A model generated the notes under the pieces. It did no database searches and had not been told where the DNA came from. It saw only the letters and a program-made list of their open reading frames with translations. From Cladobotryum mycophilum (lineage: Eukaryota > Ascomycota > Sordariomycetes > Hypocreales > Hypocreaceae), in the NCBI GenBank assembly GCA_036429605.1, contig CM071590.1:3534001-3598000 (forward strand): a stretch of DNA of 64,000 nt, given 5' to 3'. Each line of letters starts with the position of its first letter. Position 1 is the stretch's first letter. Both the position numbers and the translations under genes were made by a program. Positions 11,341 to 22,005 of this stretch are shown here, piece by piece.

Positions 11341-14097
11341 TCAGGGGTCAAAATTTGAGCCTCCAACCATCTGCTCATCATTTGAAGACTTGACGATGCC
11401 GCTCATCCGGTTGGACTTTTTCAGGTCAATGTCATCCAAATTGTCCCACTCCTCCTCATCATCTTGACCATCGTCATCGTCATCGTCATCATCATCATCA
11501 TCACCGTTGGTATGGGCGTCATCCATATCTTCGTCATCCATTCTGATGGTCCGATGATCACGCATGTGGTCCTCCAATGCGCTTTCATCAACATAGGTAA
11601 ATCCTTGGAAGTTTGCCTGTACTGAAGGCGAAAGAGGTGTGGATGCTGCGTATCCGCGTGCCAATGCGGCAGCACGCTCGTTTAGCGATCCGTTTTGGTC
11701 CAACGCAGTGGTAAACTCTGGGTCAAAGTAGGACACATCCGTCTCAGACTTCAACTTTGGCTTAAACGGAGGAGTGATGAGCTTCCGGGCAAGGAGATTC
11801 CAGTCAATGTCGTTGAAGAAGGCGTGGCGCTTCAATTCCTCAGCATCATCTGTGGCTCCCAATCTGTGCTTGGGATTTCTGTTGAGAAGACCCTTGACGA
11901 AGTTGCGCCCCTCCTGTGAAAGTGTGTCTCGGGGGAACCTAACCTTCCCGAAGGCAATGTTCTTGTACATTTGCTGTGTATCCTCTGCATAAAAGGGGCT
12001 CCAGCCGCAGCACATCTCAAATACCAGCACACCGAGGGACCAAAAATCGACCATCTTGGTGTAGCCCGACTCATCCAAGAGAACCTCTGGCGCAAGATAT
12101 TCCGTAGTTCCGCAAAAGGTATTGGTGGTGTCATTCTTGGTCAGATTGGCCTTTGACAATCCAAAGTCGCACAGTGCGATATGTCCATTTGCATCCAGCA
12201 AAATATTCTCCGGCTTCAGGTCACGATAGACAATATCATTATTGTGGAGGTGCTGAATTGCCAATATCAGCTCAGCAATATAGAACTTGGCGCGTGCCTC
12301 GTCGAATCGACCCTCCTTCTGCAAGTGCCAAAAAAGCTCTCCGCCAGACATGTAATCGGTGACCAAGTAAAGCTCTGATGGCGTTTGAAACGAGAATTTG
12401 AGTCCAACAATGAACGGCGAATCGGATGTCGCTGTTCGGACCAGGATATTCCGCTCTCCAACGGTATGTGCTACCTCCTTCTTCTGCACGATAACCTTCT
12501 TCTGTAGAACCTTCATGGCATAAATCCGCTGGGTATCCTTCTTGCGAACCTGATAGACTTGGCCAAAGGTGCCCTTGCCAATCAGTTTGAGGATTTCAAA
12601 GTCGGTTGGGCCGAAATGCTTTCTCTCAGTTCTCTGATACATGGCCTCGACCAAGATCTCGCCGGTTGGGGCATTCTCCTCCATAGTATTGGCATGGCCT
12701 TGCAGTGCAAACCATCCCCTCACGAATCCATCCTTGTCTTTCCGAGCCTGGATGTTAACGTGGCCAAGAAATTCCTCTCCCGAAGTGGTGTGGTCGTACA
12801 CAGAAATGTCCACTAGCATGTCCGAGTCAACAACATCGCTATTAAAGAGTTAGCCTAAAGTTTAGCGAAGAGTAATATTTTTTTATGCTTACAAAATTGC
12901 CTCAGCATCCCACTTGGGGTTCGCGGAAAGGGGTCGGTTCGGTCGGCTGCGGAAAGTGTTGTAATCGCTGATACTGGTGTTGCTGCTTTGGCGACTGCGC
13001 ATGGGGATTGCCATTGGACGGCCTGAATCACTGGCTTGACGCTGTATTGGGATCCCACCAAGACCACCTGAAGTTGGGATGAAGTGCTCATCCGCCTCAG
13101 AAGGCCTCGGAGGACCAGAGATAAGTTCACTTCGTTGGAAAACGGCAACTACGTAGGGGTCGCGGCTCTTTCGCAAGCCTCGTGCTTCTATAATCTTGAT
13201 CTTAAGCCTTCCTTTAGCCGCTGGAACTTGAGCACCGGTATTGCGAGGGGTCAGTGTTCCGCTATGTTCTGCGCCATCATGACTCGTTCTGATGGGGGTT
13301 TCTCTTCCATCTGAATGTGAGTTGGCAGTCGATAAGGCTCTGGTAGGAGTCGGTGGACCGCTCTTGAACATGACACCACGAGTTAGCTGCTTGAGTCCTT
13401 CAAGTGAGAACCATTTGGTAGGAACCTGTGAAACGCTAGCTTCCGAGGATGTAGGGGGTGCTTGGGGTGTGGATGTGTGGGCATGTGATGGTGAGATGGG
13501 GCGGGCGTTTGGGATAGCATCTGTCTCCGACTGTGTTGGGGGAATTGGATGTGATTGTGATTGAAGAACCTGCGAAGATCCTATTTCCACCAACTCCGAG
13601 TCTGAACTGAGAGAGTCGGCTTTTCCGACTTCAACAACTGAGGAAGCCATATCGGAGATCGCAGGTCCCGCAGGAAACAATGGTGGTTGTGATGGGGGAG
13701 GCGTTGGGTAATCTGGTGATTTGTCTTGAGTCTCCTGGCTACCACTTGGGCAGATAGTCAAGTCTTTGGATGGTGGGGGAAAGTGACTTTTGACAGGCAG
13801 TGAATCATTGTGAAGATTAGAATTCGTGGTGTGTTTGTTTGACTCCAGCCCCTTGGACAAGTGGTCCTCGTGCTGCAGGTTTAAGTTCTGGCCCGCACCC
13901 GTGGCGGCTGCTGGCCTTGATGTGCTAGAATTGTCTTGACGAACCTGGCCAAAGTAGCTCATGATTCCTGGAAGTCGTTTATCGTGTAGATCGGGATGCG
14001 GCGTTGCTACACCTGACCTGGGAGTCTCAAAGCCAATGTGATCCACACTCTCCTCCTCTGTTGAGGCGGTCCTGGTAGATTGGTTAATACCATGCAT
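11341..14097 (-). CDS. SCH9: AGC-family Ser/Thr protein kinase Sch9
   Basis: Nutrient-sensing kinase downstream of TORC1, controlling growth, stress response and ribosome synthesis (family knowledge). Exons 14097-12893 and 12838-11341 with a 54-nt intron (GTAAGC...AATAG) give 900 aa. Residues 1-290 are low-complexity Ser/Pro-rich. A C2 domain starts near 296 (GRLKIKIIEARGLRKSRDPY) and spans the splice junction, which restores AIFDVVDSDMLVDISVYD. The kinase domain runs from about 482 to 741, with the Gly loop GKGTFGQV, YRDLKPEN near 607 and DFG near 627, and T-loop NTFCGTTEYLAPE. The AGC tail carries the hydrophobic motif FQGFTYVDE at about 812-820, whose Thr matches the TORC1 site of yeast Sch9. 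A long Asp run follows. The frame is intact. Confidence 0.95.
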
Positions 14098-14833
14098 GGC
14101 TAATTAAATGGACAACAAACGAGAAGAAGTAAAAAAAAAAAAAATTAAAGATATGCTAAATGAACGATAATGGCGCGGGGAAGCCGTGGTGAAGTGGGAA
14201 CACTAGTTCACGGCGGCCCAAGGTCGTGAGGGTACTAACTTAATAAGGGAGGATTGATAATGACGAGGAAAACACGGAAAGCACCGGGTAGCAAGAAGTA
14301 GGGTTATGTCAAATTGACGTGGGAAAGTTCCGAGAACGGAAGCAGATATACAACAAACAAGGAACCCAAAGGACAAAAGAAGAAATAGGGGAGTGATGAG
14401 ATGAATTTTTGCTCCCAAACTGCCATGTGGGAGAGTGGGGATTTGAAGGTTCGATTCAGACTGGAGGAAGAAGGCCGTGGGTCTGCATAACTACAGCGGG
14501 GTTGCAAGATGCAGAAACAAACTGTAGAAGCGAGCAGTCTGAGCTTTGTTGCGCGCCACCCAGCTGGCAGGGCTAAGTATGTAGGTTCAAGTTTCAAGAA
14601 ACAAGTCTTGTTGAGTTTTGAACCCCAAATTGCCATTACGCCATTGCCATGGGTAAGAGGCGGCCCAGTGACGAGTCAGGCGGCAAGCTGTCTTTCCAGC
14701 TGGTGAATTGATTGCAAATACAATGCAAAATTGTCAATAAAGCTCGTAGCTTCTGGACCAGCCACCGTTGAACCCGAACGATTCCACGCGAAAGAGCCGT
14801 TTATCCAGGGCAAGACTTGTGTTTCAATTTTTT

Positions 14834-14880
14834 GTCTCTCTCTCTCTCTCTCTCTTTCTCTCTTTCTCTCTCCCTCCCTC
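14834..14880. repeat. CT-rich microsatellite
   Basis: A nearly pure CT/CTTT/CCCT pyrimidine tract upstream of SCH9. Confidence 0.85.
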
Positions 14881-15207
14881 TCTGTCTTCGTTGCAACTGG
14901 TTGGACAACGCCTTGAGCTGGATTGACATGTGCAAATGCTTGCTTGCTGGCTGGCTGGCTCGTGCGAGGACCGCGCGAGTTCCCTCGAGGGGAGCAGCTC
15001 CGTGTGTGTAATGGACTTTGAATCTGCAGCTAGCCGCAACTCGAAGGATAACCTAGGTTCCGTACTAATAAAGGCTGGGTATCTCTCGGCCGCCAGCCAG
15101 CCATGAGGTTACACTATAGCCCGGCAAAAAAGCCACTGACACTAGCCAGAAAGAAAAGCTTTTGGTTATCCAGCGGGTGCCGAATAGCGAGACATTGTGT
15201 TCCTTGC

Positions 15208-15256
15208 TGGTCTGGTCTGGTCTGGTCTGGTCTGGTTTGCCTGCCTGCCTGCCTGC
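15208..15256. repeat. Adjacent TGGTC (x5) and TGCC (x5) short tandem arrays
   Basis: A run of five-base TGGTC units passes directly into four-base TGCC units. Two unrelated periodicities are joined back to back. Confidence 0.85.
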
Positions 15257-16131
15257 CGAGAAAAAAGAGTTGCAACGAAAAAGCCCAAAGCTTCTGTGAC
15301 GTTCCAAACATTTGGCGCCACTCGTTGCCAGATGTTTGACCGTTGGATGGATCCTCCGAACCAGTTGCCACCAAAAAGACCACCAAGAAGGAAGATGAAT
15401 GATGTGATGAATTGCCAAACAAAGCTTAGGCCAGGCTCTCTCTGAGAAGTTGGGATATCTGAGAGCTCCCGCTCGGGACAAGACAAATAAAGCTCTCTCT
15501 CTCTCTCTCAAAAAGTGATAGTACATAATCGTATAGTCATGATAAAGGTAGTGACAGCAATGGCGGGGTCAAATTTGGCGGGATGATGCGGAGAAACAGA
15601 AGAAACAACAACATAGCATAGCCCAGAGGCGGGGAAATTGCTTCGGGGTAAGAAGGTAGGAAAACAAATAATCGAAACGTACTTTGACATCATTGCTTGA
15701 GTAGCCCTCCGTAACAAATCGAATGATCCTGCGTGGGAGCTCTCTGGAGCGGACATTGCGGCGGCCGGAAATCGTATTCGAGGTTGTTGCGGTAAGGTTG
15801 ATGGATGAGGTGAAGGTCGTAGTGGGGAGGGAGAGGGAAGGGGAGTTTAAAAGTCGAATGGCGTCGCGCGCGCCAGATGTACCTACGCGAAAGAAGAGCC
15901 TGCTGAACTGGACCTCTCTCTCTTTGGTAGCTGTTTTTTTATGCAGTTGGTAAAAAAAAATTGAAGAAGAAGAAGAGGAAGAAGGTTGGGGAGAGGAAGA
16001 AAGAGAGTCACAATGTAGAAAAAGAAAAAGAAAAAAGAGAAGTGTTGGCAAAAAAATAAAAAAGGGAAAAGAGACGGAGAGAGAAAAATTAAATTCATTC
16101 ACACAAAGGTCAAGGTAAGTTTTGTTCTTTT

Positions 16132-16142
16132 GGGGGGGGGGG
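16132..16142. repeat. Eleven-base poly-G run
   Basis: Uninterrupted G11 followed by GA-rich DNA. It matters because it shows that long G runs survive in this sequence, which bears on the frame breaks noted elsewhere. Confidence 0.9.
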
Positions 16143-19100
16143 AGAGGGGAGGCAAAGTGAAAATGACTTGAGATTGAAGGAACTGCTGGAACGGCTGGCA
16201 GACTTTTAGGTTGCGTGGTACTTGAGCAGTACAGCGCATATGCCCTGCAACTGGCGAGCGGTTGCTTCTTGGAGTGGAGTTCCCCCTCTGTAACGACGGA
16301 GTAGCTGTCTACCTTGGTAGTACTCCATCCCCTAGGTTTCTATGGATGGGCTACCTAGTACCTATCCAATGCCTCGATTAGTGGTTGGTCATGGCAAGGC
16401 ACCGCTATCCAATCCACTGTAGAATTGAACCTGACGGAACCCCGCTCTCGGCTCTGCTGCTTAGGCGCACACACTGGGGCCTGCCTGGTGCTTGTCTGGC
16501 CTCCACTGGCCTCTGCAGTGGTCTGGGTGCTAAGGTACCTCCTAGTAGGTAGAACTACCAAGGTAGACTCAGGTTGACTCCATCCATCCCTCGTCCATTG
16601 AGAGAGGAGGAGAGCGGGCTACTCGACTACCCATACCCATCCACAAGAGGGAGCTCCACGCAAAAGCCAAGGCCGAATCTACACCAACAGACAGACGACC
16701 GCTCCGTACACGAGGCATCCCCATCCCTGATGCTGTCAACCTCTCTTTTTAAGGTAGGCATGCTTCCTCGTCGTCGTCACCTACCACATAGGTACCTAGG
16801 CACTATTGTTGTCCCATTTATTCGACAACTTTATGCTTCTTGGTACCTTATCTGGCACCGCAGTTGCAGTTGCAGTGTGTGCAGCCGCATGACTGTTCCC
16901 GTGCGTAGAGAGAGGTACAGGTACCCAAGGTGGTACGGAATAAGGTAAGATACGTGTTGTTGTATTACCGTCTTTTCTTCTCCATAGTAACAGGTAGAGG
17001 TTACAAAGGTGCTACTAATAGTCTGTTGCAGTGCATCCAATCCCCCCATGCATGATGACTTTGAGACCCTTTTTTTTTGTCGCTAGGCCAATGGTGATGT
17101 TCACCACCAGCACCACATGGACCTGGACCATTGTCCTCCTCCTTCACCCCCTGCAACTTGCTGAGGGAAGCATCTCAGTTTTGGACAAGATCATTGGTGA
17201 AGCAATTCTCCAGCTACAACGATCTTGCCCCGAAAAAATGGCACTAACGAGCCTACAAAGCGTCACACAAAAACAAGACACCTTTTCCACGATACCGCGT
17301 CTCCCGGGTGCTTTGACGAGAGAGGGGCACTGAGGGGGTTCTTTTCTTTTCATGTCACCATTTCCGGAGCGCCACAGCCCGCAGCTTGATTTGCCGCCCA
17401 AAGGCATGAGAGACATTCATGGATGGACCTCCTCCTTTTTGCCAAGTGGAGTCATTTTTTTGCCATCCCGGGGCGGGGTTCGCTGGAAATGTATGGAGTA
17501 CGAGTCACAAGAGGAGATAAAGGACGTGGACCTCTCCATGTGTATGAAGACCTTGGGGAGGAATTAGTAGCAGTGCCGCACGCCGTGTTTACGCACCTAT
17601 GTATGCATCGTACATGCTTTGTAATGGTGGTGGCAGGCCATGCCATGTGAAACCAAATGAATCTCGTCCAAGCTTTTTGGAGAGTTGCAACACAAATCCC
17701 GGGAATCTGGTAATGGTGTCGATACTCCAGCCCCCTGAGCAAGCCACTATGACTTTTCTCCAAGACGGTACTTGGAATGAAGAGGTGTGTAGCACACGAG
17801 CGACTGGCCGGCCTTGAAAATTCGGCAGTGTATATCTGATGGTACCCTCCCATAGTGTCTGTGCTCTAGCAGTTGGAGGACGGCTATTAGATAAACCATT
17901 GCCTCTGACAGGATGTATAGAATACTTGTAGGATATGCCCGATTCTAGTCCATGTTACAGATGTAAAGTAAAAAAGTACATAAAATGGACGTCGAGTACA
18001 ACCTCGCAGTCAGCCTCCATCTCTTCCGCCACTCGATAGGCACCAGCTAATGATTAAAAATGCCGGCAGCCTTGTCGTTGACACCATCTCTTCTTAGGTC
18101 CTTTACGACAACAAGCCAGCCAGCCAGCCAGCCATCCCGGCGCAAAGATCGGAGCCCTCCGCGAGCGGATATGGGCACTATCTATCTATCCCAACGCCAA
18201 ACCTTTTGAGAAAAGAAATGTTTCTTCCCGGCTATCATTTCTCGCCTACATGGGAATGCCTATTGGAGCGAAAAGCCCGACGGGTCAACTGATAGGCGTT
18301 CGGACGTTTAGTTGAATACTTGCATGCTAAAAGATGCGATGCCCATCTATTTTTGTTTTGTTGAGTGTAACGTGCGAATTATTGATCCTTTTTCTGCAAG
18401 GATGGTTTATCTTCAACATTTGCCGAAATCTTTTTTTTTTTAAGACTGCTTGATACGTTTCACAATGAAATGGCCACCCTCACCCAAAAAGAAAAAGGGA
18501 ATTACTGCTAGGCCCGCGACGAAGCGGCAAATCGCTTCCTTGTGTCCCATCACCATCATCACATCTCAAAATTAAGAAGGTGCTGAGACACGACTCATTT
18601 CGCCACCAACAACTGCATCCCGCCTCGCATGCGATTGGTGCTCTTGTTTTTTTCTTGGTAATCATCCCAACTGTCACAATGATGATGTTTCAGCTGCCAA
18701 GTCACGGCGCATTAATAACACCGAAATCGTCATCAAAATTCTGCCTGTCAAAAAGGCTAGATTCCTGAGGAGGGATGGCCAAGGGCAAATGATGTAACAT
18801 AGATTCACTAATGGCATATCGAATAGTAGGGATGTTGGGATGTCAGGACAGATATATACCTAGTATAGATAGCAAGGAATAATACAAGTCAGAAGAGGTA
18901 CCCTATAATAGCCATAACCACTCGTATCAAGACTTCCCCCGTTCGCTACCCTATTGATAGCGAGCTGATTTTTCGATCTTTCAGCATCGCTTGCTAAATC
19001 TAGCCCATGTACGTTGCACAGTATTTGTCACGCCACCCAATATGCAGTCCGTCCATAGATGACTGCAACCATCATCGGTCGAGATCACCAGCCTCATCTC

Positions 19101-19977
19101 ACAAATATCAGCTTACGTGGGGACATTGCATAGGCTTAGGAGCCATGCGCTCGCTCCTTTTTAATCAAAATTTCCATCCATCCATTGAATACACAAAAGC
19201 TTAGCAACTCGTATTTGCTTTCCTTTTACGAGGCAAGCTGTTCTGCTTCCATTCGAAATCTGACAAAGCTGTACTGTGTTGGCCCTTGCGGTCCAAAGGG
19301 GAAAAAAGGTGGCTGTGGCTAGGTGGCATTTGAGTTGGCCCATTGGATGTTGTAAAATCCAGCTTATATCCCAACAGAAACCCTGTTTCGACCAAGATAC
19401 ACCGTAGAATTTCGGACTGCCTCCGATAGGTTGTTGTTCTCCAACGTCGCTTATTTCATGTCATCTATCTACATAGCTTTGTCAACTCGGGTCGAAGGAA
19501 GTGAGAAACCAGGAGGGTCTTTTGATAGACGCTTGCCCTCAACTAGGTAGTCGGTTCACAGACCTTGCTCCCATTAAAACCCATGTATTTACCCATGTCT
19601 ATGTTCAAAGGCCCCCCTGTCCGATTGTTGGAGGCTTATGAGAGCTTGCTAGCACTTCTAGAATAGTTCCAACGTCTCGTTGGTCTCGTGTAAAGGACGC
19701 TTCCGAGTTTTACCGAACATTCATCGGCCAACAACACTGCTCAGCCACCCCCGAACAACTACACAACAATAATAATGCTGAATTAACAATCTGGGAGAGG
19801 GGGAATCCGGGGTATGTAGAAAGGATACTCGTGAATCTTGATCGTGCTTTTTGACAATGACTCGGACCCGCATAATATGGTAACGGTCATTTATTGTAAA
19901 ATCATTGAGGAGTCATACTCGAATACATATACTGGAACTGACGGCGCCATGCTCTCAAAATATACCCGGTTGCCTGT

Positions 19978-20331
19978 CTAATAAGCCGAGTCATGTTCCT
20001 CCTTGAATTCTCTAATCATGGCTAGCCAGCTCTCTTCCATTTCTGGCGTGACGTCCTTTGGCCAATACTGGGGATCTGCGACTTTCCGGGGAATCAACGG
20101 GTCGGGGTATCGAGCTGTACCGGATCCGTCAGTTCATCTCATCTCGGGAGCCAAGTATCATCCGTGATGACGATGCTAGCTATCTAGGTAGGTAGGTAAG
20201 GTCAACCGGAACGTACCCATATTGAAGTTTTGATCCGAAAGCCTGGCCTTGGCTGCTTCAACTTCATCCTTTCTTTTGGAAGTAGTGGCGCCGGTGTTGG
20301 GAGCAACCGGGCTTGAAGTTACCTCTGCCAT
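19978..20331 (-). CDS. Small spliced gene, 83-aa protein of unknown function
   Basis: Not recognised. Exons 20331-20217 and 20114-19978 join across a 102-nt intron (GTACGT...TACAG) to give 83 aa. The ATG has a good context, and both exons are coding-like. The N-terminal third is Ser/Thr/Pro-rich, followed by a charged helix-like stretch (KRKDEVEAAKARLSDQNF). The C-terminal half contains RYPDPLIPRKVADPQYWPKD and an acidic helix ending in EEHDSAY. There is no signal peptide or membrane segment, and composition suggests a soluble cytosolic or nuclear protein. It is divergent from the SUZ-domain gene (672 bp between starts). A GTAAGTACTCC at about 20452 could start a 5'-UTR intron. The gene is easily missed because each exon is short. 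Confidence 0.68.
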
Positions 20332-21003
20332 GATTTCAAAGAGGAATAACTAAGATGAATATCCAAAATCGAAACAATCCTGAGGACTGAATTGAGTTTT
20401 TTATTTTCTGAGCAAGAAGACAAATATGTGAGTATGTTTGGAGTACTTACCTTCAAACTCTTAATTGAAGCTACAATATTTTCTTTGTTTTAGCTGGAAT
20501 TGAAAAGGTCCAGAACCCAATGTTGGCAGGAGCGAGTGTTAACATGAACCTGCTTGCAACCTCATTGATGCCCCACCATGCAAATGGCCCCATCAATGTA
20601 TTGCCGGGCCCCGCAATCCTAAAAAATGAGACTTTGATGGTACATTCAAATTGGAGCCCCATAGCGCCAAACATAGCGCAAAAAGTACAGCCTGCATCGT
20701 TCTAGCTTCGTACCACGTGGGTACCATTCACTCTCCCCATTTTCCACAAAACGAGGCGCAAAAGGGTTTCCCATCTCCAGCCGCCTTGACCGACGTCGAA
20801 TTTCAACGGGAACCATTTTTTCTTCTTCTTTCTCTTTCGTCTTCAAACCATTCAGCTCTACATCTTTCTATGGTCGAAGGCACAGAGATCCCTCGTACTG
20901 CCCGGTGGCGAGCGCGACTGTCAGGAACTTGATTCTCCATTGAGGAATCAAATATCAAATTTGTTCTAGGAGAGCTTTCCTAACCTTTTTGCTGCTGCCC
21001 AAA
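20332..21003. promoter_or_regulatory. Shared divergent promoter region
   Basis: 672 bp separate the start codons of the 83-aa gene (-) and the SUZ gene (+), so both promoters must lie here. I see no specific binding site that I can defend. Confidence 0.4.
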
Positions 21004-21972
21004 ATGAGCAAAGCAGGTGGTGTTCCCAATGCCTGGGACGACGACTGGGTGCCCCGGGCTCATAACGTCACTTCGAGAGACGAGTCCGAGCAGGAAGCTC
21101 CTCAATCCAGTCTGAGTAGACAGGAGCGCATACAGCAACATGCAGAGGCGAATCGAAAGCTATGGCAGTCGGCGTAGGCCCCCCTCCCCCTCCTCAACTT
21201 GAATTCTCTAGTGACACCCCCCAAAAAATATGCGCAATGTCTTGCTGATCGATTCCTACAGAGATTCTTCTCAGGAAACATTCCACTACATCGAAGCAAA
21301 CACCGGCGGCGTGCCTCTCACTACAAATTTCAAGCCCCAGGTCAAGGTCCTAAGTCGGAAACCGGTCATCGCTAAGAGAGGAGATCCGGCATCCGGCATG
21401 TCCAAGCTATCCCTCGATGACGACGACGACGGCAAGGCGGAAGTGCAGCTCACTCCGGAGGAGATCCGCGCAAAGCAGAAGAAGGAGCGTGACGAGAAGC
21501 AGAGACGTTACGATGAGGCCCGCGCAAAGATTTTTGGTGAATCGGCCCCTTCGTCCCGCGGATCGTCGCCGGGTACAGGCACGGGCACCGTAACGCCACC
21601 TAGATCGGACGGCCGCAATTCCCAACAGGGTCGCGGTCGGGGACGTGGAGGCGGCTACAGGAACAACAGCAATAATGGTAACAACAACACCAGCAGCAGC
21701 AGCAGCGGGACCAATAACAACGCTGGAAGCCGCCCCTTCGAAAACCGACGACCAGTCAACATCTCGGCCCCTGCGAGAGAGCTTTTTGACCCAAATTCTT
21801 CGCCAAAACCAGAATCGAGTTCACGCGGGAGAGGAGGCGGAAGCAGCGGCGGCGAGTCCCCGGGGGACGCACACCACGGGAAGAGCAGCATGCAATTCGA
21901 TCACCAAGGGGACCGGATGGCAGTGGAAGAGGGGGCTTCGGCTTTGCTAGGCGTGGAGCCAGGGAGACCTGA
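21004..21972 (+). CDS. SUZ / SUZ-C domain RNA-binding protein (one frame break)
   Basis: Exons 21004-21173 and 21262-21972 around an 88-nt intron (GTAGGC...CTACAG). The SUZ motif, a short conserved RNA-binding segment, reads TPEEIRAKQKKERDEKQRRY then DEARAKIFG. An Arg/Gly/Asn-rich low-complexity linker follows. The frame used up to about 21860 would run on to 22099 and overlap NAR1. The +1-base frame instead encodes a textbook SUZ-C end, IRSPRGPDGSGRGGFGFARR, stopping at TGA 21970-21972. The switch lies at the CCCCGGGGG run, 21858-21866, where one extra base would restore a 293-aa protein. Such proteins are thought to act in mRNA regulation. The gene converges on NAR1, 33 bp from its stop. 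Confidence 0.8.
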
Positions 21973-22005
21973 TTTCTCTATTGAATCCAAAAAAAAACAA
22001 ATGCC

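Larger units (their letters stand above)
14098..19977. other. 5.9-kb gene-poor region upstream of SCH9
   Basis: No coding gene is supported. ORFs such as 15569-16102 and 17031-17333 are built from simple repeats and lack protein-like composition. The region is rich in CT tracts (14834-14880, 15492-15508), TGGTC and TGCC arrays (15208-15256), an 11-G run (16132-16142), recurrent AGGTACCT-like motifs (16300-16960) and a CCAG array near 18118. Part of it may be a long SCH9 leader or a non-coding transcript, but I cannot show this. Confidence 0.55.

Noticed and set aside
14440..14470. Possible tRNA B-box (GGTTCGATTC)
   Set aside because: No matching A-box or cloverleaf arms around it.
15569..16102. 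177-aa minus-strand ORF with Phe/Leu/Ser runs
   Set aside because: Built from pyrimidine tracts; no family features, no start or splice support.
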